64,000 bases of DNA from Heterodera schachtii (taxonomy: Eukaryota > Nematoda > Chromadorea > Rhabditida > Heteroderidae), in the NCBI GenBank assembly GCA_023374025.1, contig SIJG01000013.1:340846-404845 (forward strand), given 5' to 3'. Below, piece by piece: positions 37,266 through 49,056 of the stretch (position 1 is its first letter; the number at the start of each line of letters is the position of its first letter). The position numbers and the translations under genes were made by a program. Below the pieces are notes generated by a model, which searched no databases, was not told the origin of the DNA, and saw only the letters and a program-made list of their open reading frames with translations.

Positions 37266-38493
37266 TAATAAGTTTTTTATATTCCAAAAATTGGGATTTT
37301 CAAATATCTTTTAATCAATAATAATGCTTTATTTTACCGTTTTTAGTTCATTTTTGATTTTTTAAACTCTTTTCTGCACTGGGTTTAATTTATTCAACTG
37401 TATTGTTTATGTTACTGATTTTTTTTATTTATTTATATTTTCAATTCTCTTTCTATAAATGCATTAACTATTTGTGAGTTTTGTGTGAAATTAAAAGTCA
37501 TATAATTATGAAAATCACCATTGTATATTGTATGTTTTATTTTTTTGTTTCAAAAAAATGTTAACTTGTTTATTCAATTTCCTCAAAAATTAGAAATTAA
37601 CATTTATTACTTTAATATAAAGTAATCTTATCAATAAAAGTATCTTTTAGTTTCTTATATTTGGAAAATCATCACTTTAAAATTTTATGTTTTAATTATT
37701 AAAAATAAGAAAAAAACTTGTTGAACATAAAATTTATTACATTGTTCATTATTATTTTATTATTTACATGTTTTGCAAGTAATTACATATAATTTAAAAG
37801 TTTTTTATTAGCTTTTCTCATTTTCTATATAGTAAATTTTTTCTTTTTTTCTTTTTGATTAAAAGACGCTCTTTTAAAAGGTAAATATTTAATTAATTTC
37901 TATTGTAATTTGAATTAAATAAATGTAATAATTTTAGAATTATTATATTGTTTTTTACAAATTTAAATTAAATTTTATAATTATTTCAAATAGATCGTAT
38001 AGGTAATTTATAATTTCTTATTTTCATAGTTATTAACACTTGACTTCCAAGACAGTGTGTTAAGACATAGGTGACAATAAGTCGAAATGATTCATTAGGT
38101 CGATTATTCGTTAAACGAACCTATTTATACTTTTTAATTTTTTCATTTTTTACTTAATATTTGTTTATAAAATAAAAATGAATGCTCAAGCAATTCTTAA
38201 TTATTCTTGCTAGTGCATGTTTAATTTATAATTTATTATTGTAATTGATCGATTTTTTTATATATTGGTCAAATTAAATTTATAAATAATAAATAGCAGA
38301 TTTATTGTTTTTTTTTTCATTTTACTCGTTTTATAGTTCCTTAATACTTAAATAAAAAGACGTTTTTACGTTTGATTTTTTTTTTTTTGGTATAATTAGC
38401 CAATCTCTTATCTTTTATCTATTTTAAGTGTTTTATTTCAGTGAATTTTTGTTGAGAAAAAGCACTCAAAAAGCGAACCAAAACTCCAAATGA

Positions 38494-38539
38494 TTTTATA
38501 AAATCAGTGATATAGTGCTAAATCATTGATTTTATAAAA
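38494..38539. repeat. 17-bp inverted repeat
   Basis: TTTTATAAAATCAGTGA (38494-38510) pairs with TCATTGATTTTATAAAA (38523-38539) with one mismatch around a 12-base loop. AGTGCT (38515-38520) and AGCACT (38552-38557) form another inverted pair overlapping it. Confidence 0.8.
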
Positions 38540-40660
38540 CTATTTTGATTGAGCACTAAAAGTGCTATTGATAATAAAATACTTTCTTATTAGAATGATT
38601 AACATTTTTTCACTCATTAAAAATTTATTTTCTTATGTTATAAATTTTTATTGAATTCTTTATTTACTGAAACTTTTTTTAAAAATTGAGTATAAAAATA
38701 TTAAAAATTCTATAAATTTCCAAAATTTATTTGGTCAGAATCAAACATTTATAGTATTATACAATTATAATATATGAGTATTCTTTTTTATTTTATGTTT
38801 ATCAATTATTCCAACCCGAAAATTTCATGAATTATTCGTTCGCACCTATTAAAATTCAAACAGCTTTTTTAATTGTATTTATTTTGTTATAACAACTTAA
38901 TCTTTCCTAATTATAAAATTTAACCTCATTTATACTAGTAAGTAGTACCTCAAAGATTTTGTTTTTATTTTCATTATTATTTGTGGGTTAATTATTTTTA
39001 TTTTATTTTGATTTATACCAATAAATAATTTAGTCGGTCTACTAATGTTAATAGATATTAAATCAATTTTCTATTTTTTCCTTTTTTTGATGATCAAATA
39101 CTGTATTACGTTTTTAAACTTTGAACTAGAAAAGTACAAAAATCTTTATCAACATATGAAATATAATATATTTTTTTAATTTGGAAGCATTTACTGTTTT
39201 TTAGTTCTTAAATATTGATGTATTTAAAAAATTGGTTAATCTTTTTCTTTTATTCATTTACAATCATGTTTTCTCCTTTCTCTTTCTTTGCAAGAGATGA
39301 TTCGTAATCTAAAAATTTATATCCTACTTTTTAAAAATTCACATAAAATTGCAAGATTCATTCTTTTATTTGGTAAATGAATATTTTCAAATTAAAATTT
39401 TATTTTTTTAATTTTTATTCGTAATATGTATTATTTTTTATATGTATCAGGACTTCATAATGTGCTTCGCATCTCATCACACCATCTGTTCAGAGTTATT
39501 TTTCATTTAAGCATTGTGGTTATATTTAATTTATAAATTTTATAATAATCTTATATTTCCTATTATTTTAATTCATTGGGGTTACTTTATATTAAAATGG
39601 AATATCTGAGTTTTACTATTTTAAATTAAATAATTAAATTGTTGAGAGCTGATTTTTTCATTATCTCATTTATACTTTTGTAAGTGAATTTATTTTTTTA
39701 AATTATCATTTTTAAATATACCCTCATATTATTCGTTAGATTTTCTATTTTATTGAAAGTTAAATTTTTGTTATTATTTATATCTGAAAAATCTTTTCAA
39801 TTGTTTATTTAATTCATTTTTTCCTATCATTTCTCAATTAAGCCTTTCTTACGTTTTTAAAAATGTTCAAAATTGTTTGTTTTGTTTTAATAAACATATA
39901 AATATATATAAGAAAATTTAATTTTAACAATAATTAAATCTTTTATCTCAACATGTGTTGTTTATAACATTTATAAATAAAGTGAGAATACAATTATCGT
40001 AATTATTATAGTTTATCACTTAGATAACTTTCGCGAAAGAAGTACGTTATCCTTTTGGCTAGGCCAAATATTAGTTGGATAGAATTAAATTATTGTTTGT
40101 TTTTGTATCTGTTTGGTTTCATTTTTCGACAAATAATCATTTTCCATTTTTTATTAATGCTAATTTTTTCATAGCTGCGGTTAAATATTTTATTTTTTAA
40201 TTAAAAATCTTTTCGCTTTTTTTATTTGTTATCAAAATAGGCTGTTATTAATTTTTTAATTGCATTTTTTACATCGATATTATATTAATCATTGATAGAG
40301 TATTTCCAATAATATTCTTGGAATCTGGATCCGTTGTTATCAAAATGACCATTGAAATATTTTCTTTTTAATTCGGGAGCCTTTATTTATTGACATAAAT
40401 CTCATTATGACGGGAAATGGGGTAAATTGTGATGTTTATTTTTTACTTTAATTTTGATTATTTTTAAAAATAAATATTTATTTATTAAGTAAATGGATAA
40501 TTCTAATTAGTATTGCTTTGTTTTAAATTATATTTTAAATAAAAGATTTTTTATGGCATTTGGATATTTTAACCTTAATTTTAACACTTTTGAAATTGGC
40601 TCAAAATTACAAAATTTTGGTCGTTTATGGACAAAACATGTTAACAAATCGCATTAAAAA

Positions 40661-40860
40661 AGTCGGTCGGTTGTTTTGGTTTTTTGATAAATTCGGTCGG
40701 TCGGTTTCGGTTTAAAACCCGAAAAAGACCGAAACCGAAAAAAAACTGAAAAACTCAAAATTTCTCGGTCGTTTTTTTTTCGGTCAAAAACCGAAACCGA
40801 AATAAAAAAAACGGAAAAACCAAAAAAAAAGGACCGGTTCGATTTCTAGTTTCAACAACT
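40661..40860. repeat. CGGTTTCGGTT low-complexity repeat with inverted arms
   Basis: Tandem TCGGTCGG and TCGGTTTCGGT units occur on the plus strand (40661-40713), and their complement ACCGAAACCGA occurs at 40728-40738 and 40790-40800, giving an 11-bp perfect inverted repeat. The block ends with GGACCGGTTCGATTTCTAG. A related block lies at 45017-45060. No coding. Confidence 0.7.
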
Positions 40861-41529
40861 AACATAAATATGAATCGAATCGAACAATTAAAATATCATA
40901 ATTAAATATTAAAAATTATTGCAATGAATGAAATATGGGATTTTCTCTACATAAATTATTGATATTTTGCATTTTTGAAATTATATTATTTCATCCGTAC
41001 TCAACAATTCAACCAAAACGTTTGCTCGCTGGAGAAAATGTGATTTATTTTTAATTGATAAATTTTATTTATTATCTTTCCGTTCATGACGATTTTGTAA
41101 TTGTTTTATTTCAAATTTTTGTTTTTTAAGCTGAATTCTTTTTGCTCTGTATGCTTAATTTTGTATTTTGGAATTATTTATTAATTCATTTCAATTTGTA
41201 ATTTAGCTAAGTTTATTTCATGACAATTATTAATAAGTTTTTCAAATTGTTTTAAATGCTTAACTCATCTTCTTTTGAGCTTTAGTTTACAAATATATTT
41301 TTTATTTAACCCATGTTATGAAATGATGAATTTTATAATAATTATTATAAATTTCTTTCAAAAATTTCTTGGGTGTGCTCCGTTTATCGGGTCAACGAAA
41401 TTTTCAATGTGAACATATTTTGGTTAGAATAAAGCAGTATTAATGAATTTGTTTTGAAAATGAATTAAAAAGTAATTTTTTTTTTTTTAATTTTTAATAA
41501 ATATTTATAATTTATTAATATAATTTTAT

Positions 41530-41788
41530 TAATTCACCAACCTAAATATAAAATAAATATAAATTTAATTTTTCTTAAAACAAACTTTATAATATATTAA
41601 ATAATAAAGTTCTCCACTAGTGTCAAGCAACAAATGAAGAAAAGGCGCCAAGAAAAAAATGAAATAAAAAAATAAGTCATTAAATTTAATAATATTTATA
41701 TATATATAAAACTGTTAATTTATAAAGTAGCAAAAAGTTACCGTGAGATTAAAAAAGTGTTACAAAAAATGAAAAGATTTTTAAAATT
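41530..41788 (-). repeat. Dispersed repeat, inverted copy of 8699-8965
   Basis: Its reverse complement aligns with 8699-8965, best around the complement of AATCTCACGGTAACTTTTTG (about 41730-41751). Small indels throughout. Confidence 0.7.
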
Positions 41789-42616
41789 TGTAATGTAAGT
41801 AAGATAAAAACAAAATAAACTAAATTGACAATTTTTTGCATGGAAAATTGAATTTCGAGAAGCTCTTTACCAAATCAAGGAGCTGGAGTTAATAAACTTA
41901 CTAAATATAGTTTAATTTAAAAATTTACACAAAATTTAATTAGGTGTAAACATATTTCTCAAGTTTATTAAAACAACATAAAATTAAAATCTAATTTATG
42001 ACTAAACACATAAATAAATAATTACCATTATTCATCAAACAACATTTATTTGATCGCGTCATCACTGCTAATTTATTATTATGTAACAATTCTTTAAATT
42101 AATATATAATTACTAATAATTATCCAAAAATTAAATTTTTAAGAAAATAAATCATTAAAAAATTATTTTCTTTGGAAGAAAACCCTCCACTTTTTATGAA
42201 ATAATTAAAAGATAAACCCTCAATTAAAATCATGACAAAAAAATTAAAAAAATTTATTTGTGTAACATATAATCCAGATACAAAATAAAATATCTTTCGT
42301 TATAATTATAAAGCTGCTCTACGAGAAGCAATATAAGAAGGTATGATCAAGAAAACATTTAAGTACCACCATCACATGAAAGAAAACAAAATTTAAACAA
42401 TGAACAAAAATTTACATGAATAATAAATATGACGAAAAGATTCCCTACAAAGAAATATTTAAAAACTTAATAAAAATAATAAAATAAAAAACAAAACAAA
42501 AAATAATTAAGCTTTACAAATGTTAAATTCAGCAGCTGTACTTAAGAATCTGATTTAATGATCAAAACTAAGTGAAAATTTAATGACCAAAAAATAAGTT
42601 AAATTAATGAGACATT

Positions 42617-42778
42617 ATGTCCTTGCACCAAAATGTCTATCAACGCAAAATGAAAGTGCAATACGATCATCATCATGGAGTTGCTGATCGGAAGTTCATC
42701 GTTTGTAGTGCAAATGTTCGTTCAAAGGGTTTTTCTACAATACGTATATTTTCTGTGAAGATGGCCGCACGTATTTGA
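42617..42778 (+). pseudogene. Relic of the region downstream of a Gypsy integrase core
   Basis: A 53-codon frame includes QRKMKVQYDHHHGVADRKF. In Ty3/Gypsy pol the segment just after the integrase core contains a similar run, with a basic helix followed by a D-x-HHG-A-D-R-x-F type motif leading to the post-integrase domain (family knowledge). The match stops after about position 42705, where the sequence becomes unrelated. Here this C-terminal piece lies upstream of the core fragment at 42751, the reverse of the normal order, so the locus was rearranged or two copies joined. No function is expected. Confidence 0.45.
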
Positions 42779-43080
42779 TTTTAGTTGATGCTTTGTCAAA
42801 ATGGCCCGAAATTGCCCAAATGAATTCGACAACAGCAATCAACACAACGGACGTTTTAAACCAAATTTTCTATCGTTATGGTTTTCCAAAGGAGATAGTG
42901 AGTGACAACGGACCACCATTTTCTTCTCATGAATTTCGGAGATTTTGCGAGCAAAAGGGTATAAAGCATAGCTTTTCACCTCCTTATGTCCCGCATTGCA
43001 ATGGTTTGGCCGAACGGATGGTGATAATATCCAATTATTTTCGCTCTTTTTATCGTCCAAAGACTTTAAGTTCCGTATGA
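42751..43080 (+). pseudogene. Ty3/Gypsy integrase core fragment
   Basis: The frame reads through CEDGRTYLILVDALSKWPE, the strand following the first catalytic Asp, then IVSDNGPPF with the second Asp (codon 42901-42903), then HCNGLAERMV with the catalytic Glu, i.e. two residues of the DDE triad of retroviral-type integrase. The first catalytic Asp, the zinc-binding domain, reverse transcriptase and LTRs are absent. Similarity ends at about 43022; the last 19 codons to TGA 43078-43080 are unrelated. The fragment is less AT-rich than its surroundings and differs in sequence from the element at 47.0-49.1 kb, so it represents another Gypsy family. It is a dead relic. Confidence 0.85.
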
Positions 43081-43518
43081 TTTTTTAAGTTTTCTACTAT
43101 TTTTTGTTGTGATTCAATTCATTAAATAATTTATGCGAAAGAAAATAAAAATAATAATATGAAAATTTCATTAAATTTTGAAAAAATATATAAAAACTAT
43201 ACAATAAATATAAACCTATTAATGAGATATTGGTGAAAAAGATAATTAAACCGGATAATTAGATGCTATTAAGTATAATAAATAGGAAAAAGTTAATAAA
43301 GCCAAGAAATAAGAAGAATATTCGCCTGCAAAAAATAAGCATTTTAAAAGATTTACTTTTAAATTTATGGAAATAAATGTTTTATTTTAAACTTGTTTCT
43401 AATTAACAATTAGTCGTTATCTACAAATAAATAATTATACCAAAATAATATCATTATTATCAACTTTACGAAAAAATTACGGAAAAAAAAGAGAGAAAAA
43501 AGTTAATAGTTTTAATTG

Positions 43519-43622
43519 TGCCGCCGGGAAAATTTTGTACTTTTTATTGCGATTTGTAGCAGATTTTTTTCCAAAAAATGATTAAAATAACGATATTGAG
43601 CCAATTTTGAGGAAAATTAGAG
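43519..43622 (+). repeat. Dispersed repeat, partner of 26284-26387
   Basis: It begins GCCGCCGGGAAAATTTTG and follows the partner to GAGGAAAATTAG with scattered differences. Its flanks show no terminal inverted repeats, so it is probably a fragment of a related miniature element. Confidence 0.55.
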
Positions 43623-45016
43623 CTTTTTGTAGTTTTTAAATAATATATTATATTACTTTATTAGAACTTATTAAATTAGTTTAGTTAATTTAATTTATTT
43701 ATATGTTTTAATTAAGTCTCGAGTCAATATTGTCCAAATCACGAATATTATGCGATTCTGAAATCTTTTTTGAGTTAATAAAATCTTCTTTTTTCTTGTT
43801 TTTCCCTAAATAAAGAACAAAACATTTTTCAGTTGAAATTTCTAACCCATTTAGTTTGATCATTTTCCAAAGCCTTAAATGCTTTATCTAACTGATTTAA
43901 ATAGTCATAATTATCATGGCAGAACTACATAATAAAAAAAATTAACATCGAATCTGAACAGGATGTAAGGTAAATTGATCAATTATAATGCAAAAAAGAA
44001 ATTATAGGATTTATATCAGCATTGGAGATTTTTGTAAAAATATTTAAAAAAGTCACAATATTTAAAAATTTGTATGGTTTAAAAAAAAAGTAAAAACCAA
44101 ATATCTATTTTGATATCTGTCTAAAAATTATTTACTTTTAAAAAATATAACAAGAAATGAGATATATACACTATATTGTTAAAAATAAAAATTACTAATA
44201 AAGATGACCATGCTTGATTTCTTTTAATAATTTTATACTAGATAAACAAAGATAGTGACACGGGCTGACTTTATTAAACATAAAATTATAAAATCAATCC
44301 AAGGCTTAGAGTTCTTAAAATAAATCATGAAGTTAATATTTAAATAGAACGAGATTAGATAAAATGATTAATATGCATCAAAATAATTTTTCCAATTGTT
44401 AAATTAATGAATAAATACAAGTACAAAAAAAATCCTCAGAAAAATTTTCTTCAATGACATTGCGCTAGAACACAAGAGCTAATCAGAAAACAAATAAGAA
44501 ATTCGTATAAATGTAACAAATAATAAGAATTACTAATTTCAACTACACAAATTAATAAAATTATATAAGACATAAACAAGGTTAATTTATTTACTCATGC
44601 TAAGAACAAATACAAAATCAAGTTTCTATATGCAAAATTTATATAAACTTCTTTTTGGTTTTCGACATAATCCATTCAAATTATCCTATAAAATAAATAA
44701 TCAATTGAAAGTTATGCGGAAAAAAACAATTACATATACGAAGTAATTCCAAAAACTCATCTAAAATTTAATTACTAAAAATATATTAGCCAAAGTAATA
44801 AAAAAAAATTAATGTAAAAGAATACTATTTTCTCTGAATAAAAAAAAAAATTTCGAATGATTTGCCACGGAAAAAGACAGCGCTTATATCTGCGATAATT
44901 AGTATGAAAATTATGATTGTTATATTTAGATACGCTACAAAATTCATTAAAAGAGCTAAAAATTTATTTTAAAAATCAATTTATTTTATTTATAAGCAAA
45001 ATGATTACTTTTGAGT

Positions 45017-45060
45017 AGAGACCGAATAAAAGGGTCGGTCGAACGGTTTCGGTTAAAAAC
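45017..45060. repeat. Short CGGTCGGTTTCGGTT repeat, relative of 40661-40860
   Basis: AGACCGAA, then GGGTCGGTCGAACGG and TTTCGGTTAAAAAC. Same vocabulary as the longer block at 40.7 kb. Confidence 0.6.
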
Positions 45061-47041
45061 AATTTATTTTACATTTTGATGGTTTTTGACTAACGTTCCA
45101 GCACCATCTCTATTTTTAAGTACTTTAAGGAATTAATAAAGGTCTTCAATTAAGAAAAACTTAAATTATTTATTTTTCATTCTATTAACATTTATTTGTC
45201 AATTTAACATCTCACTAATTATTTTCTATTGATTATTAGTTGTTTGGTTTGCCTATTTTTGATAGATGGAAATTAAAAATCATTTTTCATTTCTCTGATA
45301 TAATTTATTTATTTTTGTTTTTATGATCTACGATAATATAATCGTATATTAATATTTTTTAGTAGGATTTAATTTTACACAAGACATATTCAATAATACT
45401 TTCCACAAATAATGTAGCTTTCTGCCTTAAACTTTCTTTGATTTAACTGATTTAATTTTACATGGGTCATATATTCAGCTGGTAATTTAATAATTTTTTT
45501 CATAAATTAATATCATTTAAATTGAATTTTTTCGTATAAAATAATTTATTAACTTTTGCCATTGTAGTTGATTTATTGTTAGTAAGTGTTGATGCATTTA
45601 ACGGTCCTACTTTATTATCTAGCCTTATTTGATCTAGTCTAAATGTATTGTTAGTTTCTTTTTAATTTAGGACACTTGTTGACGGTGAATTTAAAAAAAA
45701 ATAATTATCATGATCGATTGAATAAACTGAAAATTATTTTTCTAAATTTCAAACAAGTATCAGCTAAATGAATTTATTGTAATTATAAATTTTATTCCTA
45801 CAATTCTTGCTTGAACAAAATTGTTGAAAACATAATTTTATTAATACAACTTTGCTTTTTATGATTTGCGATTAAAAAATAACAAATAATATTTAAAAAT
45901 CTTCTTACAATATTTTATAAAATCTATTATCACAAACGAAACAAACAACAATAAATTTTACTTTTTGTGTTTTTTTATCGGCCATTTTTATTTGTAAATT
46001 CAGGCTTTCATTCTCAATAGCTACTTTACATTAAAAAAGTTTTGTTTTATATAAAATGAAATATGCTCATTTCAATAAAAGAACTGCACACCTATTATTC
46101 GAGCAGCTGATTCTCTTATGTATTTGAAATATGTTTAAAATTAATTCTATTTTATTGATATAATGACTATTAACTAATGGTTTTTTTAAACATTTTTTTA
46201 AATAATATTTTTTGATTTTGTCTGACATTATGCAGACAAATTTTGGTTGCTCTATTGGAAATTAGAATCCAAAATAATTTTCTGGTTTATTTGTGGGAAT
46301 TTTTTTAATTATTTTATTAAAAATTATAAAAAATTATATTTTAAATTTCATACAATTATTTATAATTGTGAACTTATGTTTTTCAATTCTTTGTTTTTTG
46401 TTAGAATATGAAAAATTTTATTTTTTTATGATGTCAATTATGCTATCGAATTTATGAAATGATTAATTATTTCCAGTACCATTAAAGTAGATTTGCAGCT
46501 CATCGATGTAACGTATATTTTAGCTCATCGATGTATTTTTTTTTATTTATTAAAAATATTTGAGCGAGATATATGAATTCTTTTTTATAATTTCATTTTA
46601 TAATTTATTTAAGGAAAAAAATTAATATTCTAATTGATATTTTATTTCTTGTTCCTTTTTATTAAATATTATCATATAATTAAATTTCTTAGATCTAGTC
46701 GATTTATAGCGAATAGAGTAGGAAAATTGCTTTTAAATGTATGCAAATTTTTTAAACCTATATTTATTTAATTAACTAATTAAGCTTAGCGTCCTTTTTA
46801 ATATTATTTAATTTTTATGCTATAATTGTTAATTAATTTAATTTTATAAGCTAATAATTGTAAAAAATCTATTTCAAATTGTTTGTTGTTTTCAAATAAT
46901 TTCGGGAAAATTTTACGAAATTCATTTTTATCTACCCATAAAACTTAAATAAGTATTGAAATGTCTAATATCAAAATGTTTTAGAAACTGACAATTAATG
47001 TTTTTTGCAATCTAAAATAAACTACCAAAATAACACTATCA

Positions 47042-47557
47042 ATCGTAGTAGCTGCAGATGCTTCTGATCAGGGAATTTGAGCAGTGATTTCGCACAAATT
47101 CCCGGACGGAACGATGAAAGCCATTGCGCATGCATCATCCGCCTTAACTCCTGCCGAGAAGAACTACTCGCAAATTGAAAAGGAAGCACTAGCAATAATT
47201 TTTGCAGTGCAGAAATTTCACAAAATGATCTATGGACGTAAATTTACGCTCTTAACTGATCACAAGCCTCTTCTCGCCATCTTTGGCAACAAAAAAGGAG
47301 TGCGGCAATGCAGTGCCAATCGGCTGCTCCGGTGGTCACTCATTCTTTTGGCATACGATTTCAACATCGAATATGTCAACACCAACGACTTCGGCCAAGC
47401 TGACGCACTTTCACGGCTCATTGCCAAAGGAAAGGATGCCGAAGACCGAGTAATTGCAAACACTTGCATCGATTCGGAAGATGAGTCAATTGACCGATCA
47501 AATTTGCAAACATCGTCGAGTCGTCCAAAAATGATCAAAACATCAAAAAGGTCATGA
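47042..47557 (+). pseudogene. Gypsy pol: RNase H domain, broken
   Basis: RNase H of the retrotransposon, which would remove the RNA strand during reverse transcription. The first catalytic Asp is in VVAADASDQG (codon 47057-47059), the Glu in EKEALAIIF (codon 47183-47185) and the next Asp in TDHKPL (codon 47258-47260). The ADALSRL motif with the last Asp follows near 47400. An in-frame TGA interrupts the domain at 47078-47080. After about 47494 the frame changes by one step: the frame that begins after the RNase H linker ends at TGA 47555-47557, while the integrase continues in another frame. Reverse transcriptase should precede this domain but is missing. Confidence 0.9.
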
Positions 47558-47979
47558 ACTTCATTCGAAATGGCTGGCCACAAAATGTTGGAAACGAAAA
47601 TGTGGAAATAAGAATTTTTCACCAACGAAAAGAACAACTCAGCATCACAAAAGATTGTTTGTTGTATGCTGAACGAGTTGTAATTCCAACACAACACAGA
47701 GCCAAAATACTGCAACTGCTCCATAAAGGACATCCTGGAATGAAAAGGATGAAGCAGTTAGCTCGGGAATACGCTTACTGGCCAAAAATAGACCAGGAAA
47801 TTGAACAATTTGTTGAAAATTGCCAACCGTGCCAAAACGAGCAAAAGCGCCAACCAAAACACATCTACAATCATGGCCAAAGACAAATGGACCCTGGCAG
47901 AGAGTGCACTTTGACTATGCCGGACCATTTTTCGGGAAAGAGTTCCTGGTCATCGTCGACGCATATTCAAATACCCTGA
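47494..47979 (+). pseudogene. Gypsy pol: linker and zinc-binding N-terminal integrase domain
   Basis: After a linker (around NFIRNGWP) the frame carries VVIPTQHR and the HHCC-type zinc-binding domain: LLHKGHPGMKRMK (His codons near 47722 and 47731), YWPKID and ENCQPCQ (Cys codons 47821 and 47830). In integrases this domain folds around zinc and helps multimerise on DNA ends (family knowledge). At about 47840, just after CQPCQ, the similarity moves to another frame. The tail of this frame, to TGA near 47979, is not pol-like. Confidence 0.9.
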
Positions 47980-48260
47980 GGTCTTCGAAATGCCAACAAA
48001 ATCGACAAGTGCCACTATCGAAAAACTTCGATACCTCTTCAGTCGGCACGGACTTCCCGAAACTCTGGTCTCGGACAACGGGACGCAGTTCACCAGCCAT
48101 GAATTTGCAAAATTAACAGACGTCAATGGCATCAAACACCTGTTCTCGGCACCATACAACCCGATGTCCAACGGCCAAACAGAGAGATTTGTGGACACTT
48201 TCAAAAGAACATTCCGAAAATTAAAAGGGGAGGGGGCTCCGAGTAAAAGCATAGTCGAAA
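47835..48260 (+). pseudogene. Gypsy pol: catalytic integrase core in two frames
   Basis: The core that joins element DNA to target DNA. The first part is in one frame: AKAPTKTHLQSWP, then HFDYAGPF with the first catalytic Asp (codon 47913) and LVIVDAYS. At about 47968-47972 the frame changes. The second part starts around MPTKSTSATIEKL, has the second Asp in LVSDNGTQF (codon 48074-48076) and the Glu in NGQTERFVDTF (codon 48182-48184). The spacing is 35 residues, as in the DD35E integrase signature. Both halves are clear, but the split makes the domain non-functional. Confidence 0.92.
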
Positions 48261-48847
48261 CTTTCTCGTCAGCTACCGGACGACCCCCAATGATTCGCTC
48301 GAAGGAAGCAAATCCCCAGCGGAAATGTTTCTTGGAAGGAAACCACGAACAACCTTGGATTTGTGAAACCAACTCCCATTCTGCCGATTGAGCGAAATGC
48401 GGAGATGTAGAAAAGGTTCAATCGAAGTTATGGCATGAAAATTCGAGAGTTTGCCATCGGAGACAACGTCTTCGCCAAACACCGAATTTCGCAAAATTGG
48501 AAATTCGGCAAGGTGTCGAAAAAGAGAGGAGTCATTTATGACGTGGTGACGGGTCGTCAGGAAGATTCCATGCCAATCAAATTCGTCCTCGACACACTCC
48601 CGACGAAGGCGACCAATTGCAGATTTTTCTCGACGCATTTGACATCGGAAAACCTGCCGATCGACAAATTGCAAATGATTTGGAAGCTCGGGATGATCAC
48701 AACCAAACTGTCCAAGAGCAGGGACTCGAGAATGATCTGAGTCAGTCAGACAACGACGAATCAGTGGCCGAAGAAGCAGATCAGCAAATCCAGCCACGCC
48801 GAAACCCGCAACGGAACAGACGTGCCCCGCAACGGTACACGCCGTGA
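48261..48847 (+). pseudogene. Gypsy pol: post-integrase region and C-terminal tail, broken
   Basis: Downstream of the core the frame changes again at about 48260 (SYRTTPNDSLEG, then SPAEMFLGRKPR), near 48364, and probably near 48600. An in-frame TAG lies at 48408-48410. The segment MKIREFAIGDNVFAKH followed by WKFGKVSKKRG and YDVVTGRQ (48435-48560) corresponds to the small barrel-like post-integrase domain of Gypsy elements. The last frame ends with RRNPQRNRRAPQRYTP, the basic tail typical of these pol proteins, at TGA 48845-48847, a few bases before the polypurine tract. Confidence 0.85.
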
Positions 48848-48851
48848 GCCG

Positions 48852-48865
48852 CTCAAAAGGGGAGG
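48852..48865 (+). promoter_or_regulatory. Polypurine tract, plus-strand primer site
   Basis: CTCAAAAGGGGAGG lies immediately upstream of the LTR, the expected position for the RNase H-resistant purine primer of LTR retrotransposons. Confidence 0.85.
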
Positions 48866-48944
48866 TGTTCGGATGAACCTATTTTGAATTAAATTGGCGA
48901 TCTGTCTATTCAAATTCCCGCCATTTTTGTTGTTGTCACTCGCC

Positions 48945-48953
48945 CATAAATAG
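48945..48953 (+). promoter_or_regulatory. TATA-like box in the LTR
   Basis: CATAAATAG, about 80 bp into the LTR and about 100 bp upstream of AATAAA, fits an LTR promoter. Assigned by position and sequence only. Confidence 0.5.
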
Positions 48954-49050
48954 ACGGTCATTCCCTCCCTCCTGGTCTTTCCCCTCATTCATTTCAAATT
49001 GTTATTTTCCTCCGACCCAAATTGTCCTTCCCTTTTATTTATTGTTCGTC

Positions 49051-49056
49051 AATAAA
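49051..49056 (+). terminator. Polyadenylation signal in the LTR
   Basis: AATAAA 44 bp before the LTR end, downstream of the TATA-like box. Confidence 0.6.

Larger units (their letters stand above)
26578..42616. other. AT-rich DNA, no confirmed gene; repeat partners and possible small exons
   Basis: Sixteen kb dominated by A/T runs. It contains partner copies of dispersed repeats (35170, 37076, 41530), a cluster of AAAAGGCA-type motifs at 27285-27690, a run of 12 C at 32934-32945, hairpins at 35330-35420, 36646-36665 (GCCAGC/GCTGGC) and 38494-38539, and exon-like patches between 30015 and 32738 listed separately. No protein family is recognisable. Confidence 0.6.
43081..47041. other. AT-rich DNA, no supported gene
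   Basis: Apart from the dispersed repeats at 43519-43622 and 45017-45060 I find no structure or coding. TAGCTCATCGATGTA-type phrases repeat once near 46496-46530 (CAGCTCATCGATGTA and TAGCTCATCGATGTA, 25 bp apart). Confidence 0.6.

Noticed and set aside
40020..40076. Small nested hairpins (TTTCGCGAAA within GATAAC/GTTATC, and TTGGC/GCCAA)
   Set aside because: Stems are only 5-10 bp. No family or repeat copy supports a functional RNA.
47260..47733. 157-codon minus-strand frame
   Set aside because: It is antisense to RNase H and integrase coding that has clear motifs on the plus strand, so it is a shadow. The same holds for minus-strand frames at 47645-48988 and 42839-43060.
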